Shown here piece after piece: positions 26,552 to 34,425 of a stretch of DNA of 64,000 nucleotides (positions are counted from its first letter, which is position 1; every line of letters starts with the position of its first letter). A program made the position numbers and the translations under genes. The stretch spans positions 3,978-67,977 of the forward strand of contig CAKOIQ010000006.1 of assembly GCA_934086935.1 (NCBI GenBank). Direction: 5' to 3'. This stretch comes from an uncultured Bacilli bacterium. Lineage in GTDB: Bacteria; Bacillota_I; Bacilli_A; RF39; UBA660. The notes beneath the pieces are model-generated. The model saw nothing but the letters and a program-made list of their open reading frames with translations, did not search any database and had not been told where the DNA came from.

Positions 26552-26574
26552 GTTCAGTAATTCTGAACTTTTTT
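26550..26574 (+). terminator. Terminator after BspA copy 3
   Basis: Stem AAGTTCAG / CTGAACTT, loop TAATT, T run. Same stem as after copy 1 (11911). Confidence 0.87.
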
Positions 26575-26575
26575 G

Positions 26576-26604
26576 TTGTTTTTCCTTAATAAAAAAAGTA
26601 TAAT
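26576..26604 (+). promoter_or_regulatory. Promoter of hemW
   Basis: TTGTTT (26576-26581), 17-base spacer, TATAAT (26599-26604), immediately past the previous terminator. Confidence 0.65.
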
Positions 26605-26621
26605 TTAAATGGTGGTAAAAT

Positions 26622-27704
26622 ATGAAGCATGTTTATATTCATATTCCTTTTTGTAAAAATATCTGTTCATACTGTGATTTTTGTAAAATGTTTTATAATG
26701 AAAAATTTGCATCCAATTATCTGAATGCATTAGAAAAAGAAGTAAATGAATTCTACATGGGGGAGAAGGTTAATACAATTTACATTGGTGGTGGTACTCC
26801 TTCATGTCTAAAAGAAAAAGAACTAGAACAATTATTTAATATAATTAAAGTATTTAATCGCACAACTGATTGTGAAATAACTTTTGAATGTAATCCTGAT
26901 GATATAAATGATAATTTATTATCTAAACTTGTTGTTAAAGGAGTAAATCGTATTAGTATTGGAGTTCAATCATTTAATGTTAAAAATCTAAAATTCATGG
27001 AAAGAGAATCAAATTTTGAAGATATTCGTACCAAAATGAATTTAATTAGATATTATGGCATAAATAACATCAATTTAGATTTAATGTATGCAATTCCTGG
27101 AGAAACTCTTGAAACACTAAAGAAAGATATTAAATTATTTTTAAAATTAAAACCTGAACATATCAGTACTTATTCATTAATTATAGAACAACATACTAAA
27201 ATAAATAATTTACATGTAACTAATATTGATGAAGAGTTAGATTTAAAAATGTATGAATATATTTGTAAAAAACTTAAAAGAAGAGGATATCTTCATTATG
27301 AAGTGAGTAACTTTGCTCTTTCAGGATATCAATCTAAACATAATTTAAGTTATTGGAATAATGAAGAATATTATGGTTTTGGTCTTGGAGCAGCCGGATA
27401 TATTAATGGTTTTAGATATGAAAATACTCGAAATTTAAATGATTACATCGATGAAAAATATCGTGAATCAGAAGCTCTATTATCTAAACAAGAAATTATG
27501 GAATACGAAGTAATGCTTGGATTAAGAAAGATAGAAGGAATAAATTTACAAGATTTTTATGATAAATATGAAGTAAATATTCAAGAGGTATTTCCTGTTA
27601 AACCTTTAATAAAAAATAAGGAACTTATCTATAAAAATGGTTATTTATTTATAAACCCTGAAAAAATATATGTTATGAATGAAATACTTTTAAAATTAAT
27701 ATAA
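26622..27704 (+). CDS. hemW: Radical SAM protein HemW
   Basis: Radical SAM protein once called HemN-like coproporphyrinogen oxidase, now known in several species as a heme-binding chaperone. The CxxxCxxC cluster motif is CKNICSYC near residues 10-17, followed by CDFC; the GGGTPS SAM motif and the HemW C-terminal winged-helix part follow. 360 residues is usual. No other heme genes are seen in the window, so its role here is uncertain. Start follows GGTGGT. Confidence 0.9.
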   Translation: MKHVYIHIPFCKNICSYCDFCKMFYNEKFASNYLNALEKEVNEFYMGEKVNTIYIGGGTPSCLKEKELEQLFNIIKVFNRTTDCEITFECNPDDINDNLLSKLVVKGVNRISIGVQSFNVKNLKFMERESNFEDIRTKMNLIRYYGINNINLDLMYAIPGETLETLKKDIKLFLKLKPEHISTYSLIIEQHTKINNLHVTNIDEELDLKMYEYICKKLKRRGYLHYEVSNFALSGYQSKHNLSYWNNEEYYGFGLGAAGYINGFRYENTRNLNDYIDEKYRESEALLSKQEIMEYEVMLGLRKIEGINLQDFYDKYEVNIQEVFPVKPLIKNKELIYKNGYLFINPEKIYVMNEILLKLI

Positions 27705-27715
27705 TTATTATGGAC

Positions 27716-27743
27716 TTGCAAAAATATCATAATATGATAAAAT
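27716..27743 (+). promoter_or_regulatory. Promoter of the cohesin-like gene
   Basis: TTGCAA (27716-27721), 16-base spacer, TAAAAT (27738-27743) with an extended -10 TGa directly before it. Confidence 0.7.
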
Positions 27744-27769
27744 TAGTTTATAGTAAAAGAGGTTGTAAA

Positions 27770-29146
27770 ATGAAAATTAAAAAATATTTATTAGCTTTGT
27801 TTTTAATGTTTGCTTTTATTAGTAATGTAAATGCTGCTAGTTTATCATTAGAAACAGATACGACTACAATAAATGAAGATGGTAATATCAAAGTTAATAT
27901 TAAATTAAATCTAGATAGCACAGAAACTATAGATAAAGTACAATTTAAATTAGCTTATGATAAAAGTTTATTAAAACCAAACTTAGATAATAATTCATTT
28001 GGATATGCTCAGGCATTAACTGATGATAGTGTTTTTATTGCTGCAAGTGATAAACTAACATCTGGTAATATTGGTACTCTTGTTCTTACCGCTTTAACAT
28101 TACCAGAAGATGTTTCCTATTCAACAAAAACATTATTTCAAATCACTAATGTAGAATTTAAAAATAAGGAAACTAGTACGAATGGAGAAAGCATTCAAAA
28201 AGATTTTACTATTAAAAATAACCCTCGTACAACAACTGCACCTTTAAATACCAGTGCTAAATTAAGCGGTTTTACAGTTGCTAACGCCACAATTAAACCA
28301 GCTTTTGATAAAAGTATTAAAGATTATAAAATTTATGTAAATAAAGATACTATTAAACAAGTAACAATTAAACCAACAACAGAAGAATCAGGAGCAAACT
28401 ATACTGTAACTTGTTCAGTAGGATGTGCCCCAGATTCAAATGTTCCAAATAAAATAAACATTTCTATGGGTAAGAATATTGCTATATTTACCTTTACAAG
28501 TGAAGATGGTAAGAATACTGAAACTTATAATTTTACCATTTATCGTGGCGAAACAACTGATGGTTCAAATTATTTAGCTAGTTTAAATATTAAAGGATTC
28601 AAAATTGCTGAAGAATTTGATAAAAATAAATTAGATTACACCGCAACAGTTGATTACGAAACAGAAAGTATTGAAATAGATGCTTTAGGTGAAGATGAAA
28701 ATGCTGATATTCAAATTAAAGGCAATGAAAACCTTAAAGTTGGTGAAAATGTTATAACAATAACTGTAACATCAGCTGAAACTGAAGAAAAGAAAATTTA
28801 TAATATTACAGTTACAAGGGAAGAATTTAAAGAAAATACAACAACTACAACTGCACCAGTAATTGCTCCAACTGTTAAGAAAAATAATAATAAACTACTA
28901 ATAATTTTATTAATTGTTGGTAGTACACTAATTATTGGTTTATCCGCATACTTTATTTTCTTCTATAAGAAAAAAGATAATAAGAAAGATAAAAAGAAAC
29001 AAGAAGCAGATGAAAAAGCATTAGCTCGTGAAGAAGCACTTCAAAAAACATTTACTAATTTAGAAAAAGAACCAACGAGTGTTGATGATGCACTTAGAGA
29101 TTTAATGCAAACCAAAGAAATATCTGATGTTAATCAAGAATCATAA
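27770..29146 (+). CDS. Membrane-anchored cohesin/cadherin-like surface protein
   Basis: 458-residue protein with a clear signal peptide (MKIKKYLLALFLMFAFIS...VNA, cleavage before ASLSLE). Next comes a cohesin-type domain of about 120 residues (TINEDGNIKVNIKLNL, KVQFKLAYDKSLLKP, GNIGTLVLTAL), then two cadherin-like beta-sandwich domains of the PF12733 type (AKLSGFTVANATIKPAFDKS; LASLNIKGFKIAEEFDKNK), each with the YxxxV pattern. A Thr/Pro linker, a C-terminal membrane span (LLIILLIVGSTLIIGLSAYF) and a Lys/Glu-rich cytoplasmic tail of about 70 residues follow. The ATG at 27770 (AGAGGT upstream) is chosen rather than an earlier in-frame ATG because only it gives a signal peptide. Partners are unknown. 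Confidence 0.78.
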   Translation: MKIKKYLLALFLMFAFISNVNAASLSLETDTTTINEDGNIKVNIKLNLDSTETIDKVQFKLAYDKSLLKPNLDNNSFGYAQALTDDSVFIAASDKLTSGNIGTLVLTALTLPEDVSYSTKTLFQITNVEFKNKETSTNGESIQKDFTIKNNPRTTTAPLNTSAKLSGFTVANATIKPAFDKSIKDYKIYVNKDTIKQVTIKPTTEESGANYTVTCSVGCAPDSNVPNKINISMGKNIAIFTFTSEDGKNTETYNFTIYRGETTDGSNYLASLNIKGFKIAEEFDKNKLDYTATVDYETESIEIDALGEDENADIQIKGNENLKVGENVITITVTSAETEEKKIYNITVTREEFKENTTTTTAPVIAPTVKKNNNKLLIILLIVGSTLIIGLSAYFIFFYKKKDNKKDKKKQEADEKALAREEALQKTFTNLEKEPTSVDDALRDLMQTKEISDVNQES

Positions 29147-29166
29147 AATTTATGATTCTTTTTTTC
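29137..29166 (+). terminator. Terminator after the cohesin-like gene
   Basis: 24-base perfect palindrome AAGAATCATAAA / TTTATGATTCTT over the stop codon, then a T run. Confidence 0.87.
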
Positions 29167-29175
29167 TCTCTAACC

Positions 29176-29204
29176 TTGAATAAGCAATAGACAAATGATA
29201 AAAT
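29176..29204 (+). promoter_or_regulatory. Promoter of the ireB-ruvX-mltG operon
   Basis: TTGAAT (29176-29181), 17-base spacer, TAAAAT (29199-29204) with extended -10 TGa. Confidence 0.75.
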
Positions 29205-29225
29205 ATTAGTATCTGAGGTGATAGT

Positions 29226-29471
29226 ATGTTAGAAAAGACTAATCTATTTGAAAAACAAGAAATAGAAAATGCTCTTATCAGTAAGACTTTATTTGAAGTA
29301 TATGAAGTTTTAGAAGAAAGAGGATATAATCCAATTAATCAATTAGTTGGATATTTAATATCAGGAGATCCTGGTTATATCTCATCATATAAAGGAGCCC
29401 GAGATAAAATATTAGAAATAGATCGTACTAAAATCTTAATGACAATTATAGAAAGTTATTTAAGAAAATGA
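29226..29471 (+). CDS. ireB: IreB family (UPF0297) regulatory protein
   Basis: 81-residue UPF0297 protein. In Enterococcus IreB is a substrate of the Ser/Thr kinase IreK and tunes cephalosporin resistance. The family core NPINQLVGYLISGDPGYISSYKGARDKI is intact (quoted in part: GYLISGDPGYISSY, ARDKI). Typical context: ireB-ruvX-DUF1292-mltG; here alaS, its usual upstream neighbour, has moved about 7 kb away. SD GAGGTGAT; overlaps ruvX by four bases. Confidence 0.93.
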   Translation: MLEKTNLFEKQEIENALISKTLFEVYEVLEERGYNPINQLVGYLISGDPGYISSYKGARDKILEIDRTKILMTIIESYLRK

Positions 29472-29890
29472 AATGTTTAGGAATGGACCTAGGAACTAAA
29501 ACTTTAGGTCTAGCAACAAGCGATCGCAGTGGCCTTATTGCGTCACCATATAAACTAATTAGATTTAAAAATGTTGATGATGCTGTTGATGAAGTGTTAG
29601 AAATAATTAAAAAAGAAAAAATTGAAGTTTTAGTTTTAGGATTACCTAAAAATATGGATAACACGATGGGATTTGCTTCTGAAAGAAGTTTATCTTTTAA
29701 AGAAAAATTAGAATCAAGGCAAGAATTAAAAGTAAATCTAATTGATGAAAGATTAAGTACTGTAGAAGCTGAAAACATACTAATAAATGCAGATGTTTCT
29801 CGTAAAAAAAGAAAGAATGTCATTGATGAATTATCTGCATGTATAATTTTAGATACATATTTAAGGAAAGAGAGAAATAATAATGGATAA
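29468..29890 (+). CDS. ruvX: RuvX/YqgF family RNase H-fold nuclease
   Basis: Putative pre-16S rRNA processing nuclease with the RNase H fold; it was also proposed as a Holliday junction resolvase. The first strand GMDLGTKTLGLATSD contains the catalytic Asp, VLGLPKNMD and DERLSTVEAE are the other conserved blocks. 140 residues, normal. Overlaps ireB (ATGA) and the DUF1292 gene. Confidence 0.94.
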   Translation: MKCLGMDLGTKTLGLATSDRSGLIASPYKLIRFKNVDDAVDEVLEIIKKEKIEVLVLGLPKNMDNTMGFASERSLSFKEKLESRQELKVNLIDERLSTVEAENILINADVSRKKRKNVIDELSACIILDTYLRKERNNNG

Positions 29891-30170
29891 AAGTAGTGGA
29901 AAATTTACAATAACAAATAATAAAGGTGAAGAATTAGTTTGTGATGTTTTATTTACCTTTGACGATGATAAATTTAAGAAGAGTTACATTGTTTTTACAG
30001 ACAACTCTTTAGATGAAAATGGAAATATTAAAGTATACGCAAATACTTTTGATCCAACTGGTAAAGATCCAGATTTAGGTAAAATAGAAACCGAAGAAGA
30101 ATGGGAAAATATTGAAAAACTCCTATCATCATTACAAGAGAAAATAGGTGATGATAGTGCCAAAAACTAG
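29883..30170 (+). CDS. DUF1292 family protein
   Basis: 95-residue acidic protein of the DUF1292 (YrzB) family: ITNNKGEELVCDVLFTFDDDKFKKSYIVFTD pattern with the conserved EEWENIEKLL near the end. Function unknown. Position between ruvX and mltG is conserved in Firmicutes (yrrK-yrzB-yrrL). Overlaps both neighbours. Confidence 0.9.
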   Translation: MDKSSGKFTITNNKGEELVCDVLFTFDDDKFKKSYIVFTDNSLDENGNIKVYANTFDPTGKDPDLGKIETEEEWENIEKLLSSLQEKIGDDSAKN

Positions 30171-31254
30171 TAGTAAACACTCAATTAGTAAATGGTTAAT
30201 TATTTTATTTGGAATCATAATTGCCGGACTAATTGCAGTTATAGTTATATCAAGTATTTATCTATCACCAATAGATAAAAATGAAGAAGGAAATATCGTA
30301 TTTGTAGTAGAACAAGGTGCTAGTAAAAACTCCATTGCTGAAAAACTTGAAAAAGAAGGTTTAATTAGAAATGCGTTATTCTTTAAAGTATACATTAAAT
30401 TAAATAGTACTAAAGAACTATATGCAGGAAGTTATAATTTATCTAAAAGTATGAGTGTTGATGAAATAATTAACGTTTTAAATAGTAATACTTCCATTGA
30501 AAACGAAGGAATTTCCGTAACATTCATTGAAGGTAAAAGATTTACTGATTATGCTAAAATAATAAGTGATAACTTTAACTATACAATAGACGAAGTAAAA
30601 GAAACAGCATCAAATGAAGCGTTTTTAAATAAATTAATAAATAATTATTGGTTCATAACTGAAGATATTAAGAGTGATAAAATATATTATCCGTTAGAGG
30701 GTTACTTATTCCCAGACACTTATAACTTTAAGAAAAATGCAACCATAGAAGAAATCTTAACTAAAATGGTTAAAACTATGGGAGAAAAACTTGATGTATA
30801 TAAAGAAGAAATTAATTTATCTAGTTTAAGTATTCATCAATTATTGACATTAGCATCTATTGTTGAATTAGAAGGTGCTGGAAGTGATGACCGTGCTGGT
30901 GTTGCCGGAGTATTTTATAATCGTATTGATGCAGGATGGACTTTAGGATCAGATGTTACAACTTATTACGGTGTTCAAAAAAACTTTAATAAAGATTTAT
31001 CAATGAGTAATTTAAAAGCATGTAATGGTTATAATACAAGAGCTGAAAGTTCATGTCCGATTAAAGGATTACCAGTTGGACCAATTTGTAGTCCAAGCCT
31101 AAACTCAATCTCATCAACAATCGAGCCAAAGAAAAACGACTATTTCTATTTTGTCGCTGATAAAAATAAAAAAACTTATTTTAGTAAAACATATAATGAA
31201 CATACAAAAGTAGTATCAAACTTAAAAAAAGAAGGACTATGGTATCAATATTAA
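30157..31254 (+). CDS. mltG: Endolytic murein transglycosylase MltG
   Basis: Membrane-bound enzyme that cuts nascent peptidoglycan glycan strands and ends their extension. A single N-terminal span lies at about residues 10-33, then a LysM-like region (VVEQGASKNSIAEKLEKEG) and the YceG catalytic domain with catalytic Glu at about 237 (LASIVELEGAG) and the later QKNFNKDLSM and GLPVGPICSPSL blocks. Start GTG 30157 is selected because AGGTGAT ends five bases before it; ATG 30151 lies within that site. The presence of MltG shows a peptidoglycan wall. A terminator overlaps the 3' end. Confidence 0.94.
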   Translation: MPKTSSKHSISKWLIILFGIIIAGLIAVIVISSIYLSPIDKNEEGNIVFVVEQGASKNSIAEKLEKEGLIRNALFFKVYIKLNSTKELYAGSYNLSKSMSVDEIINVLNSNTSIENEGISVTFIEGKRFTDYAKIISDNFNYTIDEVKETASNEAFLNKLINNYWFITEDIKSDKIYYPLEGYLFPDTYNFKKNATIEEILTKMVKTMGEKLDVYKEEINLSSLSIHQLLTLASIVELEGAGSDDRAGVAGVFYNRIDAGWTLGSDVTTYYGVQKNFNKDLSMSNLKACNGYNTRAESSCPIKGLPVGPICSPSLNSISSTIEPKKNDYFYFVADKNKKTYFSKTYNEHTKVVSNLKKEGLWYQY

Positions 31255-31268
31255 CCATAGTCCTTTTT
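31232..31268 (+). terminator. Terminator overlapping the mltG 3' end
   Basis: 12-bp stem AAGGACTATGGT / ACCATAGTCCTT, loop of 10 bases with the stop codon, then T run. Confidence 0.87.
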
Positions 31269-31274
31269 AACCAT

Positions 31275-31304
31275 TTGCTTTCATAAAATATAATGTGATA
31301 TAAT
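31275..31304 (+). promoter_or_regulatory. Promoter of trmR-trhP1-trhP2
   Basis: TTGCTT (31275-31280), 18-base spacer, TATAAT (31299-31304) with extended -10 TGTGa just before. Confidence 0.72.
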
Positions 31305-31322
31305 ACGAAGTAGGTGATTTTT

Positions 31323-31922
31323 GTGAAAGAAACCATATTAGCAATGGAACGTTATGCCGAAGCAAATAATGTTCCAATTATTGAACTAGATTCAATTAAA
31401 TTTATCATGAAATATATTAAAATGAATAATGTTAAAAGTGTTTTAGAAATCGGTACAGCTATTGGTTATTCAGCTATCCTTATGGCTAATGCTACACCAG
31501 AAGTTGAAATTACAACCATTGAAAGAGATGAAAAAAGATATCGTGAAGCCGTTAAAAATGTTAATGCCTGTGGCTTAGATAAAAGAATCGATATTGTTTA
31601 TAATGATGCTCTAGAAGTAAATTTAGCTGGACATTCATATGATTTAATCTTTATTGATGCTGCTAAAGGTGGATATATTAAATATTTTGAAAAATTCTGT
31701 AATTATTTAAACCCAGGTGGAGTTATTATTACGGATAACTTAAAATTCCATGGTTTAGTAAATAATAAAGGAACAATTAAAAGTAAAAATTTAAGAGGAA
31801 TCGTAGATAAAATTGAAAAATACATTGAATTTCTAAATCAAAATAAAGATTACATAACTAAATTTTATGACATAGGAGATGGCTTATCTGTAAGCTTTAA
31901 ACGTAATAATGATAAAAAATAG
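31323..31922 (+). CDS. trmR: tRNA 5-hydroxyuridine methyltransferase TrmR
   Basis: SAM-dependent O-methyltransferase of the YrrM family, which methylates 5-hydroxyuridine at tRNA position 34 to 5-methoxyuridine in Bacillus. SAM motif VLEIGTAIGYSAI, metal/catalytic DLIFIDAAKGGY and GGVIITDNLKFHG follow the COMT-like pattern. Start GTG 31323, four bases after AGGTGATT; the GTG at 31314 sits inside that site. About 199 residues. The two downstream U32 genes give the hydroxylation step, so the whole pathway lies here. Confidence 0.88.
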   Translation: MKETILAMERYAEANNVPIIELDSIKFIMKYIKMNNVKSVLEIGTAIGYSAILMANATPEVEITTIERDEKRYREAVKNVNACGLDKRIDIVYNDALEVNLAGHSYDLIFIDAAKGGYIKYFEKFCNYLNPGGVIITDNLKFHGLVNNKGTIKSKNLRGIVDKIEKYIEFLNQNKDYITKFYDIGDGLSVSFKRNNDKK

Positions 31923-32706
31923 TAAATTATTAGTTCGTATAAATAATTTATCTGAAATAGAAGAATATAAGAAAGTAGGTATAACTAACTTTCTTTTTCC
32001 ATTAAAAGGGTACTCAATTGGGTATAATTCTTTTAATTTAGATGAACTTAAAAATTTAGATATTAATGTATATTTGTTAATTAATCGTGTTTTTGAAAAT
32101 AAAGATTGTGATTCTTTTAAAAATATTATCAATGATTTATTATTTGTAAATGGTATTTTTTATGAAGATATTGGTGTCTATCATATGTTAAAGGATACTG
32201 GTATTAATTTAATTTGGAATCAATCTCATTTTGTTACTAATGTAAGATCTATTAATATATGGCTTGATAAAGTTTATAGTGTTTGTTTATCTAATGAATT
32301 AGAACATTCAGAATTAGATTATATTTTAGCAAATTCTAGCAAAGAAGTTGTTTTACCTATTTTAGGCCTTAATATGGCTATGTATTCTCGTAGATATCTA
32401 TTATCATATTATAATGAATATAAAGGTTTAAAAGACGTTAAAAAGGGTATTTTAAGAACTAATAATGATATAGAATTCTTAGCTATTGAAAATAATTATG
32501 GTACAGTTCTTTTCTATCATAAATATTTTAACCTAATAGATAAACTAAATACTATAGATGATAGTAAGATATTATTTTATTACATTGATCCTAATGAATT
32601 AACTCCAAATGATATAAAAGAAGCATTAAATGGTAAACACTTTAATGAAGATAATAGATTTTATGAAAATAAAACTATTTATAGAATAGGTGATATCAAT
32701 GGTTGA
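31909..32706 (+). CDS. trhP1: Divergent U32 peptidase-like protein (TrhP1/YrrN type)
   Basis: 265-residue protein between trmR and the canonical U32 gene, in the position of Bacillus yrrN. It retains a weak U32 TIM-barrel-like pattern (KVGITNFLFPLKGYSIGYNSF; VLPILGLNMAMYSRR) but lacks the cysteine cluster of the canonical member. In Bacillus YrrN and YrrO are both needed for prephenate-dependent tRNA U34 hydroxylation. Overlaps trmR by 14 bases with no evident ribosome-binding site, so it is likely translated by coupling. The function is assigned largely from context. Confidence 0.75.
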   Translation: MIKNSKLLVRINNLSEIEEYKKVGITNFLFPLKGYSIGYNSFNLDELKNLDINVYLLINRVFENKDCDSFKNIINDLLFVNGIFYEDIGVYHMLKDTGINLIWNQSHFVTNVRSINIWLDKVYSVCLSNELEHSELDYILANSSKEVVLPILGLNMAMYSRRYLLSYYNEYKGLKDVKKGILRTNNDIEFLAIENNYGTVLFYHKYFNLIDKLNTIDDSKILFYYIDPNELTPNDIKEALNGKHFNEDNRFYENKTIYRIGDING

Positions 32707-33892
32707 GTTATTAAGTCCAGCAGGTGATTTTGAAAAATTAAAAATTGCTTTTCACTATGGAGCTGATGCAGTTTACTTTGGTGGTCAAAATTTTGGTTTA
32801 AGAGCTAATGCTAAAAACTTTTCCAACGAAGAAATTAAACAAGCAGTTGAATATGCTCATAGTTTAAATAAAAAAGTATATATAACTGTAAATATTATTT
32901 TGCATGATGAAAATATTGATGGTTTAAAAGAATATTTATTATATTTAAATGAAGTAGGTGTTGATGCCATTATTGCTAGTGACATCTATATCATGCATTT
33001 ATGGAAAGAATTAAATTTAAATACTGAATTACACGTTTCAACTCAAGCAAGTACTCTAAATAAAGAAGCAGCTTTATTTTATAAAGAATTAGGTGCTAAA
33101 AGAGTAGTTCTTGCTCGTGAATGCTCTAAAGAAGACATTAAAGAAATTAAAGAAATTACCAGTCTAGATATTGAAGCCTTCATACATGGTGCTATGTGTA
33201 CATCAATAAGTGGACGTTGTATTATGAGTAACTATGCTACTAATCGTGATGCTAATCGTGGTGGATGTGCCCAAATATGTCGTTGGTCATTTACTTATGA
33301 AGATGATAATCAAAATAAATTATCAGATACATATCAAATGTGTCCTAAAGATTTAAATATGGTTCAAAATATTAAAGATATGATTGATATTGGAGTTAAT
33401 TCATTTAAAATTGAAGGAAGAATGCGTTCAATTTATTATATAGCTACTATCCTTTTATCGTATCGTAAAATAATTGATAGTATTAAAAATAATACTTTAA
33501 CTGATGAATTAACTTCTTATTATCTTAAAGTATTAAATAGATGTGCTAATCGTGAAAGTGTACCTCAATTCTTTAATACATTTCCAACAATTAAAGAACA
33601 ATATTATACAGATGGTAAAAATGAAGTGTCAAATCAAGACTTTTTAGCTATTGTTAAATCTAATGATAATGGTATTGTAACTTTTGAACAAAGAAATTAT
33701 TTTGAAAAAGGCACAAAAGTGCAATTTATTAGTCCTAATTTTGATACTTTAGACTATACTATAGAAGAAATTTATAATGAGGATATGTTACCTATAGAAA
33801 AAGCAAATCAAGCTCAAATGACCTTTAAAATGCGTATAAATTTACCTTTACAGGAAAACGATATAATGCGTTTAAAAGTGTTTGACAAATAA
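32699..33892 (+). CDS. trhP2: U32 family tRNA hydroxylation protein TrhP2/YrrO
   Basis: U32 protein with classical start MVELLSPAGDFEKLKIAF and GADAVYFGGQNFGLRANA, the signature EAFIHGAMCTSISGRC, and cysteines for an iron-sulfur cluster (CTSISGRCIMS, GGCAQICRW, MCPKDL). Members of this clade use prephenate to make 5-hydroxyuridine at the tRNA wobble position. 397 residues from ATG 32699 (AGGTGAT upstream). It overlaps trhP1 by eight bases. The greA promoter lies within its last codons. Confidence 0.92.
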   Translation: MVELLSPAGDFEKLKIAFHYGADAVYFGGQNFGLRANAKNFSNEEIKQAVEYAHSLNKKVYITVNIILHDENIDGLKEYLLYLNEVGVDAIIASDIYIMHLWKELNLNTELHVSTQASTLNKEAALFYKELGAKRVVLARECSKEDIKEIKEITSLDIEAFIHGAMCTSISGRCIMSNYATNRDANRGGCAQICRWSFTYEDDNQNKLSDTYQMCPKDLNMVQNIKDMIDIGVNSFKIEGRMRSIYYIATILLSYRKIIDSIKNNTLTDELTSYYLKVLNRCANRESVPQFFNTFPTIKEQYYTDGKNEVSNQDFLAIVKSNDNGIVTFEQRNYFEKGTKVQFISPNFDTLDYTIEEIYNEDMLPIEKANQAQMTFKMRINLPLQENDIMRLKVFDK

Positions 33893-33910
33893 CTACTTTT
33901 ATAGTATTCT
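33882..33910 (+). promoter_or_regulatory. Promoter of greA
   Basis: TTGACA (33882-33887), 17-base spacer, TATTCT (33905-33910). The -35 overlaps the 3' end of the U32 gene, giving greA its own start of transcription. Confidence 0.78.
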
Positions 33911-33945
33911 TATTTAAGTTTATTTTTAAAGGAGATTTGATTTAA

Positions 33946-34413
33946 ATGTCAAAAAAAGATATATTATTAACTAGTGAAGGTTTTCTTGAATTGGAAGAAG
34001 AATTAGATAACCTTAAAAATGTTAGAAGACCTAAAGTTATCGAAGCAATTAAAGATGCCAGAGCTCAAGGAGACTTATCTGAAAATGCTGACTATGATGC
34101 TGCTAGAAATGAACAAGCCGAAGTAGAAGGTAGAATTAAACAAATAGAATTTATGTTAGCTAATGCTCAAATAATAGAAAAAACTTCTGATCATATAGTA
34201 GATTTAGGTTCAACAGTAACTATTTCTTATGTAGATGATGATGAAGAAGAAGTATATAATATTGTAGGTAGAATGGAAGCTGATCCATTTGAAAATAAAA
34301 TATCAAACGAATCACCAATCGGTAAAGCTATCATTGGTAAAAAAGAAGGAGACACAATCGATGTTGAATCTCCAACTGGTTCATATCAAATAAAAATCGT
34401 TAAGGTTGCTTAA
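33946..34413 (+). CDS. greA: Transcription elongation factor GreA
   Basis: Rescues backtracked RNA polymerase by stimulating RNA cleavage. The N-terminal coiled coil contains LLTSEGFLELEEELDNLK and the tip acidic region LSENADYDAARNEQAEVEGRI; the C-terminal FKBP-like domain ends GSYQIKIVKV. 155 residues. Strong AAGGAG before the ATG. Terminator shared with the opposite gene follows. Confidence 0.97.
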   Translation: MSKKDILLTSEGFLELEEELDNLKNVRRPKVIEAIKDARAQGDLSENADYDAARNEQAEVEGRIKQIEFMLANAQIIEKTSDHIVDLGSTVTISYVDDDEEEVYNIVGRMEADPFENKISNESPIGKAIIGKKEGDTIDVESPTGSYQIKIVKVA

Positions 34414-34424
34414 CGATTTTTTTA
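34393..34424. terminator. Bidirectional terminator between greA and the minus-strand gene
   Basis: 11-bp stem AAAATCGTTAA / TTAACGATTTT with 6-base loop and T/A runs on both sides. Confidence 0.88.
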
Positions 34425-34425
34425 A

